Below, piece by piece: positions 47,854-60,201 of a DNA stretch of 64,000 nt. This DNA comes from Bromus sterilis (lineage: Eukaryota; Streptophyta; Magnoliopsida; Poales; Poaceae), in assembly GCA_950022295.1 (NCBI GenBank), contig OX465595.1, positions 221,119,770 to 221,183,769 on the forward strand. The letters are read 5' to 3'. The notes under the pieces were generated by a model. That model saw only the letters and a list, made by a program, of their open reading frames with translations. It did no database searches and was not told the origin of the DNA. The first letter of the stretch is position 1, and each line of letters begins with the position of its first letter. A program made the position numbers and the translations under genes.

Positions 47854-50800
47854 TGTCGGGACCCGGGGTTAGCGTATGCAAGTACAGTTAAGACATAGTC
47901 TTATGGAGAGCCGAGAACCGCACCCACTTGTCTAAGCAGACAAGGCCAAGCACTGAACATTCTCGGAAAGCATCGTACGTGAGGGGCATCCCATCCAGGC
48001 CGGATGATCAACTGTGATGGGTCCTCATCGTCCGCACACAAGTCTAATGATATGGGTGGTGAACTCCCATATTCAAAGACAAGTCGCCTCAACCATACTA
48101 TCGACTATCTCAAAACTCTTACATAGACTTACTCCAGCCCGATCACTTAGTCGGGGTCTAGGGCGGGCTCGATCATACCACAAAGTGTGCACGAGACGGA
48201 GTCTCGAGCAATCGCATCGCGATGCCCCAAGCTGCACACATCTAAGGGCCACTTGGTGTATGAAAGACCGCCAGCCAGAACACAACTAAGGTCTCAAAAA
48301 CCCATACAAAGACATGCATGTTATAAACATACACGCAGCACCCATGCCTTGTATGAACAGTAGGTACCATTGCAATTCTCTACAAAGTGTACATTTTATT
48401 TATAACTCTTATAGAGTACACACAGAGATCACATACATGTGATCCAACATTACAACACAGGCGGAAGCAAATTATGTCTGAGTACAGGCAAGTTTAACAA
48501 ATGGCTTAAGAAGCCTTATTTAAACACAAAGCCCTCCACGAGGGAACCAGTCTGCTGACTGGGACTAGACTAGTTTAACTTCAGTCGTCCAGCTCGATGA
48601 AGAAGCCACCTTCGGGGTCAGTGGCGTCATCTAAAACATATATTAAGCAAACGTGAGTACAAAGTCGTACTCAGCAAGACTTACATAGGAGCTATACTAC
48701 TCATGCACATGTATCAAGGTAAAGGGAGGTGGGGTTCACTTGCAGAAATGCCAGCTTTGACTTGGCTAATCCTGAACTACGAGTACCAGACTTTGAGGTA
48801 AGAAGCGTACACGAGTCCACTACTTTCACCAACCAATTACACCACTATGGTGCCTTCCTCGACTTCCCCACGAGAAAGCACGCCATAGCACTCACACTTA
48901 TCTTGGTGTGTTTTAGAAGTATCCGGTTCAAGTTATCTAATAATCAAGCTAAGCTTTCCAAGTAGTCCATAACCGCGGACGCGGCTATTCGAATAGTTTT
49001 GTTAACCTTGCAAGGGTGTACCGCTACACACACATGACCATCATTTACCGCCTTTGATCTCGACACCATTCAAGGGGTCCCAGCGAGGATGCTCACCACA
49101 ACTGTTACCTCATAGCCTATCTAGTCCGAGAAAGCCGCCTACTTGGGTTGGTTACCACTATCGTGAACCCGGCCGGTTTACCGAAGTGGACCCAAGCGAT
49201 GTGTGCGTGGTGCATAAGCCGGTCTCGGGTGAGCCGTTCTCTCACTTAGCATCCAGGCCACAAGCCTACCAGAACTCTGAACTACTGCGACATCTGGACA
49301 TCGAAAGGGATGAGTTAGTAAGTTGAGAGGGGTCAGTGAGCCCAATGTGTGGTTGTACTCTTCATCTTGGATCACCACACAAGAACTCGGACTTAGGGCG
49401 GTGTTCAACGAGACAACCCACTGTGTACTCCTACACAGCCTCTCATCGTTCACCTTGTATTAGGGTCGATTCACCAACACTTTTCTACCAACATCAACAT
49501 GATCATTACCATCCCGACTCACATCACAGTAACAACATGGTATCATACTAAGCATGCAATAAGCAGTAGCATTGCAGGGGTTACATGATATCATTCAACT
49601 CCTACATTTGCTAGGATTGTGGTTTGCTTACTACTGTGACAAAAAGATAGGTCATGCAAAGGAATGGGTTCATCTATGCGGTAGAATCGTAACATGGTGA
49701 TCATCCTATGCAATGCATAAGCGAGACATGAGAGGGCAGTGGGATTTTATCGACATGATCAATGGGGGTTTGCTTGCCTTGCTGACGAGGTTCGGGTTCT
49801 GGATCTTCAGCGAAGGGGGTGACCTCCTGCTCCGGTTCCACCTCTACTCGACAAACAAAGCACAAAGTAGCAATCAATATGAATGTAATGCTCAAGCACA
49901 TGTTGAATGTTAAAGCTTGAAGTATAAGTTTTGATGTGTGAGGCAATTCCATTTAAGTGGAATATATTGCATTTAAAATGCAAATTCAAACTCCACATTT
50001 GAATTCAACCTAGTCAAGTTGTAAGTGACATGGTTTGATCATTTTGAATCATCTTCACTTGTATAAGATGTGCTTCTGATGTATGGGTGAATTACATCAT
50101 AATTCCATGGTCCAAGTAGCAAAAGCATTTGGTTTGAATTTGAATTAAATTCAAATTAACCAAATGACATATGCTACTGATCCCATTTTAAATTCAACTC
50201 AAACAGAGTTGAAAGTTGCATATTTGGAAAGATAATTTTCTCCTGATCATTTTTCATATATTATTTGTCCAATTTGGAGTTAATATGAATTTTCTATGAA
50301 TTTCCAAAGTTTGGGGTATTTTTTGGAATTTCTGGAATTATTAAACTATTTTTATTTTCTGGAAATTCATTTAAACTCTTTTATTGCATCAGCATGTGGT
50401 CATGCTGACGTGGGGGGGGTCTGACTGGTGGGCCAGGTTTGTCAGTGTCACAAAGGTTAATTAAACCGGTTTAAACTTAACCAGGGGGTTAAGTGCCTGG
50501 GGGCCCCACCTGTCATTGACCTGGGGTCAATTAGCAGGGGGGTTAACCCCTAATGACAGTGGCCTCACCGGCGGCTAGCCGCCGGTGGCCACCAGTGCGG
50601 CGGCGCTGCACGGGGAGGGGGCTGCCGGGGCCATTTGATGCGCGGGAGGCATCAATCGACAGCCCGTGGACGCCCGCGTCGAATGGAGCCAGCCAGGGGG
50701 GCTGGAACTCGCCGGAGTGTCGTCGGCGTCAAGCCCTAGCGGCGGCCGTGGCTCGGGCTTGTGGCAAAACTTGATGTGGTGCTCCATTTTAACCGGGGAC

Positions 50801-51942
50801 GCTCGCAATCGACGTAGAGGATCAAGGTGAAGACGAAAGACATGCTCCTGAGATCGTTTGCGTTACGTACACTCGACTACGACGACCGTGGCGGCGAGGA
50901 GCTCCGGCGTCCATGGCGGATCCGGCTAGAGAGGAGGAGGGAGACGAAGGAATGGCTCATTCGAACCGCGAGCTCACCGTGATGCTAGCAGGGGGATCAG
51001 GGAGGTCGGGGAGGTCGTGGTGGCGGCGAATTCGACGTCGGCGACTTGCGGGTCCGGCGGCGGCTCAAGCTCGATTCCGGCGGCTTGAGTCCAAATCACA
51101 GCTCCGTCTGCTGCGTGAAGAGGAAGTCGACGACTGCGCGCACGATGGACACGGCCTTCAGGCTTCTCTCCGGCGCTGGCTACGGTTCTCGTCGACGGTG
51201 AACGGCGGCTGCTCTCGGGGGAAAAGGGGAAAGCGAGGAGAGGAAGGGAGAGCACGAGAGGGGAGGGGGAAATGAAGCACGGCTTCACGGCGGTTCTACA
51301 GGACAGGATAAGGTGGCACGGGGCGGCCTGGAACGTCCTGGGCGTCGAGGTGGCGTCCACGGCGTCGACGCCGCGCCACCGAGCTGCTTGGCAGCGCGGG
51401 GTGGAAGACGACAGGGGAGTTCCCCTGGTGGGCTGGGCCGGCTGGAGAGGTGGGCCACGCCCCTGGCGGGAGGTAAGTTTTTCCTTTTTCCTCTGTTTAA
51501 TCTTTCCTTTCTTTTTCTATAATTTGTTTTGGCTCTGATAAAAATACCAAACCATTTTATTAAATGCTGAAAACTTTTACATGGCCTCATAATAATATGG
51601 ACAAGCCACTCATAAACTTTCAACATTTTTAAAATTCAAATGATTTGAATTTTAAATCAAATAGGGGGATTTCTTTAATTCCAAGGTACTTTTTGAATAT
51701 TTGAAAAATCTATGAGCATGGGGTGGGTCCCACATCACTTGATATGTGATCACACTCATTTATAAGACTTTTCAAAACTCTAACATGAATTTTTGGAAAA
51801 GATTTTTATCTAGCCTTTGAATTAATTCATCTGGGGGGTGTTCCTTCTCCCATTTGGATTTTGAAGTTGATTTCCTTTGAAATTTTTGACATGATGCAAG
51901 GTTACTTGATCCTAGCACATTACCTAACAGAGGGTTCTGACA
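47854..51942 (-). repeat. 5' LTR (in coding sense) of the Tekay-like element
   Basis: 4089 bp, paired with 37761-41849. In coding sense it begins TGTCAGAACCCTC and ends GGGTCCCGACA. GTCCT target copy follows at 51943. Confidence 0.93.
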
Positions 51943-51947
51943 GTCCT

Positions 51948-54900
51948 GAGGAATTAATTCTGAGGAACCATAAATTCCTCAAAGTGAGACTGGCTCATAA
52001 CTTGTTGTATGAGATACTAATTCCGTTGCGGGGAAAGAATGAATGGGTGATGGACAGTGGATGCACAAATCACATGACTGGTGACAGAAGCCTTCTTATG
52101 GAATCATCTCTGAGTCCTTCAAATAAAACCATCACCTTCGCCGATAAAGGTAAAAGTAAGGTATTGGGTCTCGGCAGAGTTGCTATCTCTCGAGACCAAC
52201 ACATTGACAAATTCATGCTTGTTGAATCCCTTGGATACAACTTGATGTCTGTCTCTATGCTATGTGATCTTGATCTCGTTGTTCTCTTCGTAAAATATGG
52301 TTGTATTGTCTATATGGTTAGCGATAACTCCATTGTCTTCAGTGGAGTTAGGAAAGGTGATCTGTATATTGTAGATTTCTCTGAAGGTCCTCAGGTTGCT
52401 ACATGCCTCATGGCTCGAGCCTCAGAGTGCTGGCTATGGCATCGAAGACTCGACCACACCGGAATGAGGAATCTCCAGAAACTGGTGCTGAAGAAACATG
52501 TCCTCGGGATTGAGGAAATCAGATTCTCAAAGGACCGGCTATGTGGTGCGTGCGAGGCTGGAAAGATGACCAAGGCCAAGCATCCAGCGAAGACCATCAT
52601 GACTACTACAAGACCTCTGGAATTGCTTCACATGAACCTATTCGGACCTCCAAAGTATTCAAGATTTGGAGGTGATATGTATGGTCTTGTTATTGTTGAT
52701 GACTTCTCACGATACACTTGGGTGCATTTTCTTCTCTATAAGTCAGAAACTTCAGCTATCCTCAAGCGCTTCGCCCAGCGAGTCATGAACAACTACAACC
52801 TGAAGATCAACCACATTCGAAGAGACAACGACACTGAGTTCAAGAACTTTGGTGTGGAAGAATTCCTCGACGACTTGGGAATCACTCATGAATTCTCTGC
52901 GCCTTACACTCCTCAGCAAAATGGAGTTGTTGAGAGGAAGAACCGAACCCTCATCGAGATGGCTCGAACGATGTTGGCTGAGTACAACACTCCACTCAAG
53001 TGGTGGGCTGAAGCAATCAATACTGCATGCCACATCGTCAATCGAGTGTATCTTCACAAGTTCTTCAATAAAACATCATATGAGCTAATGGTCGGTAAGA
53101 AACCCAATGTGAGTTACTTCAAAGTATTCGATGCACCTTGCTGGATTCGTGATCCTCATCACGAGTCCAAATTTGCACCCAAAGCATGTGAGGGTTTCAT
53201 GCTTGGTTATGGTATGAACTCGCAAACCTACAGAGTCTTCAATATCAGTCATTATAAAATTGTTGAGACTGTAGATGTGCGGTTTGATGAATCTGACGGC
53301 TCGCAAAGAGAGCACCTGCCACCTGATTTAGATGAACCTCCACCTGAAGAACAGATCAAGAAGATGGGTGTTGGTGATATCATTCCTGTGGATCATCCTG
53401 AAGAAACGCACATACCTCTTGCTCCTGAAGAACATCCAAATCCTGATACAAATAATCCTGATCCTGATCCTGAGGCTCCTGATGCCCCTGAAGCTCCAGA
53501 AGCACCTGAAGCACATGCAAATGAATCTGATAGCAGTGACGAAGATGCGCCTCAAGATCATATTCCTCGTCTTCCTCGCGTGGAGAATGAAGTTCAAGTG
53601 GACAGAATCCTCGCCGACGTCAATCTACCAGGTCCTCTCACTCATGCAAGAGCTAATCGTATAGCTAACTTTTGTGGGCATTTCTCGTTTGTATCAATTT
53701 CATAGCCCACCAAAGTCACTGAGGCATTCCGAGAAGCGAAATGGATTCAGGCGATGCAAGACGAACATCTTCAGTTCAAACTGAATGATGTTTGGGAACT
53801 AGTCAAACGTACTGATCCTCGAATTCACAATGTCATCGGCACGAAGTGGATCTACCGCAACAAACTCGATGAAGATGGACAAGTCATCAGAAACAAAGCT
53901 CGTCTCGTAGCACAAGGATACACACAAGTCGAGGGGATCGACTTCGGTGAAACCTTCGCTCCTGTTGCTAGACTTGAGTCCATTCGTATTATGCTTGCAT
54001 TCGCTAACCATCATAATATCAAGTTATATCAAATGGATGTGAAAAGTGCATTCCTCAATGGTAATATCGAGGAAGAACTATATGTTGCTCAACCCCCAGG
54101 TTTTGAAGATGCAAAGAAACCTGATATGGTGTACAGATTGAAGAAAGCCCTATATGGACTGAAGCAAGCCCCTCGGGCTTGGTATGACACACTAAGGGAT
54201 TTCCTCATCAGCAAGGGCTTCAAATCTGGTTCCCTCGATCCAACTCTTTTCACAAAACGATATGATGATGCATTATTCATATGTCAAATCTATGTTGATG
54301 ACATTATATTTGGATGCACTAACAAGAAATATAGTGAAGAATTTGCATTCTTGATGAGTGAACAGTATCAGATGTCCATGATGGGCGAACTGAAGTTCTT
54401 CTTAGGGCTTCGAATTCGTCAACAACGCAACGGCATCTTCATCTCTCAGGAGAACTACCTCAAGGAGTGCCTGAAGAAACTCGGGATGCAAGACTGCAAG
54501 GGTATCAAGACACCGATGCCTACAAATGGGCAACTTGGCCCTGATGAAAATGGCAAGGACTACGATCAAAAGGTATACCGCTCCATGATAGGTTCTCTAC
54601 TATATCTATGTGCATCTAGGCCTGATATAATGTTGAGCGTTTGCATGTGTGCCCGATTCCAAGCGGCACCTAAGGAATCGCATCACCAAGCGGTGAAATG
54701 AATTCTTCGATATTTGGCTCACACCCCGTCGCTAGGCTTATGGTATTCAAAAGGCACACAGCTGGATCTCGTTGGGTACTAAGACTCAGATTATGCTGGA
54801 GATCGAGTGGATCAGAATTCTACCTCTGGAACATGTCATTTCCTCGGACGTTCTCTGGTGTGCTGGTCATCGAAGAAGCAGAACTGCGTCTCCCTCTCCA

Positions 54901-55244
54901 CTGCTGAAGCTGAATATATTGCTGCTGGTGCTAGCTGCTCACTGCTTCTTTGGATGAAGCAAACTCTGAAGGACTACGGCATCAACCTGAAGAAAGTACC
55001 ACTACTATGTGAAAATGAGAGCGCCAACAAGATCTCTCAGAACCCAGTACAGCATTCGAGGACGAAGCACATTGAGATTCGGTATCACTTTCTTCGGGAT
55101 CATGTATTGAAGGAAGACATCGTCATCAGCCACGTGAAGACTGAAGATCAACTTGTTGATATATTCACTAAGCCTTTGGATGAGAAGCGATTTAGCACTC
55201 TGAGGTGTGAGCTAAATATATTAGATTCCTCAAACGTCCAGTGA
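51948..55244 (+). pseudogene. pol of the Maximus-like element, three in-frame stops
   Basis: One frame holds the whole Copia pol: protease (WVMDSGCTNHMTGD, about 52047), integrase, RT (YVDD near 54291-54302) and RNase H (STAEAEYIAAGA, about 54897). Stops lie at 53703-53705, 54699-54701 (where relatives have Arg in AVK-R-ILRYL) and 54780-54782 (where relatives have Ser in GY-S-DSD). In the integrase, the first catalytic Asp of HMDLFGP is Asn (52635-52637), while the later Asp and Glu (RRDNDTEF, VVERKNRTL) remain. The acidic Pro/Glu/Asp-rich linker at about 53400-53560 is longer than a minimal Copia pol. The start of pol relative to gag is unclear because the nested element and several stops lie between them. 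Confidence 0.9.
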
Positions 55245-55851
55245 ATGGACACACATCCTAACGCTTAAACAATATTGAAGAATCCTGATGTACAACACAC
55301 GATGCGTCGTACTCCTCATTTCATGAGGAACTACCTTGCTAAGTGTGAAGAAATTAACGTGGAATTGACTCAAGATACATACAAAAATTGTATGGTATCA
55401 AGTGTCTCATTCCCTATAAGGTGGGTAGGGCCACCGCCCCAATTCCTCAGGATATGTTATTCCTCAGTTTCCTTAGTTGAAGTCTTCATCGCTGATGATT
55501 ACCGTGTTTGTCCTCAACAGCGTTCACCTATAGTTATTGTTCCTCAGCATTTGCTTCTTCATCTAGGTGAACGTGATCGGACCCCTCCCTCTGTGCTCAC
55601 TTACCCATTCTGTCTATCTCATATGCGTTCGTCTGGAAACCATTTATTCCTCAGCCTGAGACCATTTGTCTTCATCCTCAGCTTTTGTCCTCAGGTTCCC
55701 AAAATTGAGGCTTATCAGTTACGATTTTCTTTATTCTGTTGCGATTTTACCGCATGTCGTACTTATCCACCATTATGATAACCACTGAGGATCCCAACCA
55801 TCAGGGGCAATCTTGTCCACAAATATCGCAACCCCTCAGCTTTCACCCCTC
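55245..55851 (+). other. Spacer between pol and the third ORF
   Basis: About 600 bp with no domain. It is rich in CCTCAG words like the LTR and may serve as upstream region for the internal promoter. Confidence 0.5.
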
Positions 55852-55859
55852 TATAAATA
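55852..55859 (+). promoter_or_regulatory. Internal TATA-like box before the third ORF
   Basis: TATAAATAGCCATCC resembles the LTR box (TATAAATAGCCACCC at 34417), but lies inside the element 370 bp before the ATG of the third frame. A C-rich, CT-rich leader follows (55880-55925). A splice-acceptor-like CTGTCACAG lies at 56212-56220, just before the ATG, with a possible donor (GTACGC) at about 56014. Confidence 0.55.
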
Positions 55860-56224
55860 GCCATCCACCCCACGGTCATTCCCCCCCCCCACCTCTCCTC
55901 TCCCTCTCGCGCCGCCGCCCTTGAGCTCCTTAAGCTCTCGTGCTACCGTCGCCAGAGTTCGCCGTCGCCGGGGAAGACTGACTCGTGGTTCCTCAGCCTT
56001 TGCCTCAGTTCTGGTACGCTTATGCCTCAGTCGCTTATTCCTCAGTACTGTTGTGTCTTCAAGAAACCTTCCCGTCTCCTCATGCCACTACATTCCACAA
56101 CAGTATTGCTAGCTTTCTGAGATCTAAAACCTTTGCTTCATTATTTTGATTTCCTCAGCCTATTCCTCATGAACGCATATAACCGTACCCCACTTCCCTC
56201 GCACCTTAATTCTGTCACAGGTAC

Positions 56225-59200
56225 ATGTCTGCTGAGGAATCGTATGGTTCTCATAGTCTCACTTCATTTGTAGCTCAGCTTGAACATACCATTCCTCAGT
56301 CTCCACCACTGAAGAAAATGGCTCCTAGGCGTAAGCTCACTGATACGTCTAAAGACCTGCCTCCTGAGCTCTATGAGAAGCTGAAGACTCCCGAACATGA
56401 AACCGCGAATGAGCGAAAGAAAAGGGTTCACAAAATCACGAGGGAATGGGCTAAACGATGGGCTGCCTATGAATGGATCAATCCTGAGCATGAGGAATCA
56501 TTCGCAGTCAATCCACCACTGAATACCTTGAGCATCAAGGCTCGTCCTCCTCCTGCACCGGGTGTTATTCCTCATCCTTCAACCCTGAAGACCCGTGATG
56601 ACTTCCCTGAGGCTTATCAGCGTTACCTCAAGCGAACGGCACATCTCGCTCATGATCTGGCCCGTGACTTGGCTGCCTCAGTGCAGATTCCGCCTCAGCC
56701 TCAGCCTCAGCTGAAGCCACAACCTCAAGCACGGCATCGCAAAAAGGCTCTCAGCATCAAGCCCTCAAAGATGTCCTCAGCTAAGCCTCAAGTTCCAGGT
56801 TCCTCATGTCAACGCACGGACGATGCTGCCCCCGCCTCAAGGATTCGAACTAATGAATCTGGCAGTGCTCCTGAGGCCTCAACCACAATGCCTCAGCCTC
56901 AGCTGAAGACCAAAACCGTTCTTCAACGTGGCCCCCGACCCTCACCCAAGAAAACCGCTATGCGTGGTGCCATTCATCATGATACACAGAGTTCTGATGA
57001 TGAAGATGAATTTGAAGATTTCGCCGGATTCGTCTCCACTGAAGAAGACAAGATTGAATATGTGTGTGCTGCTGCCAGACGCAAAGCTGAAGCAACGGGT
57101 TCTGAAATCCCGCTTCTCCTTGATCCCAAGAAGATCTTGGAATACATTGAAATCTGGTCTGTCAAGCTTGATACTCCTCTTGATGATTTGGACATACCTA
57201 AAGACATCAAGTTCTATGTTCAACAGTTCCTCATCAATGAGATTCATCAACGTGATCTTCAGAAACAGTTGAAGGCTCAACTGAAGAAAGTCCTCAGTGA
57301 CTTCAAAAAGAAACATGTCACTGATGTTACTCCTCAGGAGTTCATAGAGTATCAATGTGAAGTTCAACGTCTCAACACTGAGTGTGCCGCCAACCGTGCC
57401 TATATCGGAAAATCCAAGGGGCGGATGTCTCAGCAGATGGATAAATTGATGAAGCTTCGACAGCCCGCTGCCTCAGCCCCTAAAGGCTTCAAGCGCCTGC
57501 CCGAGGCTCAACCCTCAACTCCACCTGCTGCAAAGAAGCCCACACTGGAGCCCACAATTGAGGAGCCACTTGATGCTACACCACTCTCCTCAGCTCCTCC
57601 GGCATCTAGGGCTGCTGAGACCACAACTCATTCCCCTGCTTCTCACACTCCACCCACAAATCCTCAGCGCAGCATCATCGTCTTCACTCCACCAACTGCA
57701 GTCACACCCATTGTTCCAACACCTCAGTGCCCACCTCCCCCAATTATCACTGAGATTGAAGACATGGATGTAGATATTATGGATCATGGTACTCCTCGCG
57801 TCCATGATGAGGAATATGGGCTGACAAACTCCCCCACTCATACAATCTTATCCCCAGAGCCTCACTCTCCCACTGTGACCGAGGTGCTTCCTGATACCTC
57901 TCTGCGGTCTGAAGAATATGTTGGTGCATCGTCCTCAGCCTCTAATGCTGATGAACCTGAAGCCACGAGTGCACCAACCCCCCAATTCTGCTGCTGATAC
58001 TGATGCTGCGGCGACAACAACTGCTGAACCTGAGACTGATCCCCCCGCAGCTGAAGCTGAAGCCGAGCACAGTACCAATGCTGATACTGAGGCTGCACCA
58101 GATCGCACTGCGGATAGACAAGTTACATCTCCTTCAGCACCTGCAACTTCGCCAAAACCAGTGCCTGAGTCGCATGCTGAAGACCATGCCTCTCCACAGC
58201 CGCCACCTTCTGCTTCAGCCTCACCAGCTCCTCAGGAAACTGCCTCAGCCATTTCTCTGTGCCTGAAGCAGAAGAAGCCATTCTATCGCAATCTTTAAGC
58301 TGATGCACGTCCAAACTTCAACACTGATGCATTCTTCAACACTATGAGCTTCTTTCAGGCTGGGATCCAGAATCCGTATCACTCTCCTCCGCCCAGCAAG
58401 CTCCTGAGGCTCTGTACAGCTACACAGAAGAACTATTATGCCTCAGTCCTCTACATGGCACAAAAGGTGTTTCCTCATAAACATATTCCTCATTTGGATA
58501 TGGAGAACATTCCTTGCTTCAACAATGTGCTGCAGGACTTGTATCATGCCAAACTGCTTCAGTTCTGCTCCGAGTGCATCCATTGGAATGAAGAACTTGT
58601 GCTTCAATTTTATGCCACACTATATGTCTCAGGGGACCCCAAAGACATCAACACTTGGGTGCTTGAATGGATGACTCAGCATCAGCACAACACTGCCTCA
58701 GTACCTGACATTGTGGGGATTCTTCAGCTCCCTCCTTCTGAAGCCTCAGTCCCTAGCACATACGGTGCTCCACTTCTTCGGGACGACCTGATGAATATGT
58801 TGATGAAGCCACAAGCCCCTGAAGCTCCACCCCGAACAAAGTTCCTCGTTTCTGAGCTTCAGTATCTGCCCAGCACCTTGTACCGAATTTTGGCTAAGTC
58901 CTTCTGCCCCATCAAGGGATATGAATCATCTGCTGAGGAATTCGTGGGCATCATGAAGAACATTCTATATAGCCTCTGCATCTCGGCTCCAATTAATGTG
59001 TCAGACTTCTTCTTCAGGACGCTGGTGGATGCTGCTCAGAATCCTCATATTCTTAATCCATATGCTCCATGGATTATGAAGCTCATCTGCATCAAGACTG
59101 GCATCAACTTAAAGCCTGATCAGGCTAATCATCGTCCATACGTTCCTCCTGTTGAAGTGCTTCAACACACTCTTGATGCTAATGCCAAGGGAAAAGCGCC

Positions 59201-59709
59201 TTTTTTATGAAGCAGTACTTCCTTAGGACTCGCTCGGTGGAAACATTCGCCAGCCTCAGTCTCGCACCACTCATGAGGAGCGCACCATGCCTCGACTGAG
59301 GAAACTACTCAAGCTCGCCTGATGACTGATCACGAGCTCCTCATCAGTCTGCACCAGAAGGTGGACCGGAATCATGACTGGACGAAGCGTCAGATCGGTG
59401 ACATCCTCAGCTATATGGCGCAGATGCATACAACTCAGAAGAAAGTTCATCAGTATGCTCATCATGCGTCAGCGGCTTGATGCTCTTCTGACTGAAGTCA
59501 TCACTCCTGAAGATTTCGCCAAGCTTGGCCTCAGACAGCCTCCACTTCCTGAGATTCGGCCTCCACGTCAGTTCACCAAAAGCAAGACACCACCTCTGGC
59601 GATGGACTCCTTTTATTCAGCGCAAGAATTCTCGCCTGAAGAAGTTGAAGACACTGCGGCTTGTCCTCACACTGCCACGGCGTGCCTCCGTCCTGATGCT
59701 CAACCCTGA
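56225..59709 (+). pseudogene. Third ORF ('env-like' position) of the Maximus-like element, broken
   Basis: ATG 56225 opens a 590-codon frame ending at 57995-57997. It is basic and helical at the start, then Pro/Gln-rich (about 56690-56740), acidic (about 56990-57060), coiled (about 57160-57420) and Pro/Ser/Thr-rich. A shift near 57979-57990 moves to a frame with TAA at 58296-58298. A globular part follows (KLLRLCTATQKNYYASVLYM; YLPSTLYRILAKSFCPIKGY), and a T-run near 59198-59204 shifts it again. The last frames (about 59290-59480 and 59471-59709) look helical. I see no clear signal peptide or transmembrane segment. Sireviruses often carry an ORF here labelled env-like, and its function is unproven. 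It is a separate reading unit behind a TATA-like box. Confidence 0.7.
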
Positions 59710-59762
59710 GGCACTTCTTTGGGTCGTTAGCAGTAGTCTCTCCTTTTTGTTCATTTAATGAC

Positions 59763-60200
59763 AAAGGGGGAGAAGTAGTTGTCTTCAAGCGGGTTCTTAT
59801 GGGTTCCTTAGTTACAACTCTCGTTCTTCCGATCATTTTTGTAATGAGTTGTACACTGATATTTTGTGTGATTTCTGATACTCTTAAGTTACCTCATGCT
59901 ATTCTTCATGGTTATCTATTACTCATGTTATTCCTCATCATCCACATTACTCAGTGCTATGTTTGATTCCTCAAATTATTCCATATGATGCACTGTTTCA
60001 AACAATCCGGGATATAGGGGGAGATTCTCATGTTTTTCAAAGAAATTATATCAAGTCCTCAAAACATGCATATCCTCAGGGGGAGCATCTCTATATCCGG
60101 AAACAATGAATTGTTGTCTTCAAGTCTTTCCTCAAAATTATTTATTTTATCCCGTTGAAGCTTTAACCTGATTGTCATCAAATCACCAAAAAGGGGGAGA
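59763..60200 (+). promoter_or_regulatory. Repeated polypurine motifs and PPT of the Maximus-like element
   Basis: GGGGGAG occurs at 59763-59773 (AAAGGGGGAGA), 60016-60027 (AGGGGGAGATTC), 60078-60086 (AGGGGGAGC) and 60188-60200 (AAAAAGGGGGAGA). The last abuts the 3' LTR and is the likely primer tract. Multiplied PPT-like motifs before the 3' LTR are a described Sirevirus trait. Confidence 0.75.
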
Positions 60201-60201
60201 T

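Larger units (their letters stand above)
37761..51942 (-). mobile_element. Tekay-type chromodomain gypsy element nested in Maximus
   Basis: LTRs of 4089 bp each (37761-41849, 47854-51942) with TG...CA ends. GTCCT flanks both sides (37756-37760, 51943-51947). Coding is on the minus strand, opposite to its host. Long LTRs, an iMet primer site and an integrase with a C-terminal chromodomain point to the Tekay clade of chromoviruses. I count roughly 45 differences between the LTRs by eye, about 1%, so this is the youngest insertion here. It has one frameshift in pol and an additional frame upstream of gag. Confidence 0.93.

Noticed and set aside
37761..51942. Two 4.1-kb near-identical blocks as a segmental duplication.
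   Set aside because: They are LTRs: TG...CA ends, primer site, polyprotein between them and a 5-bp target duplication.
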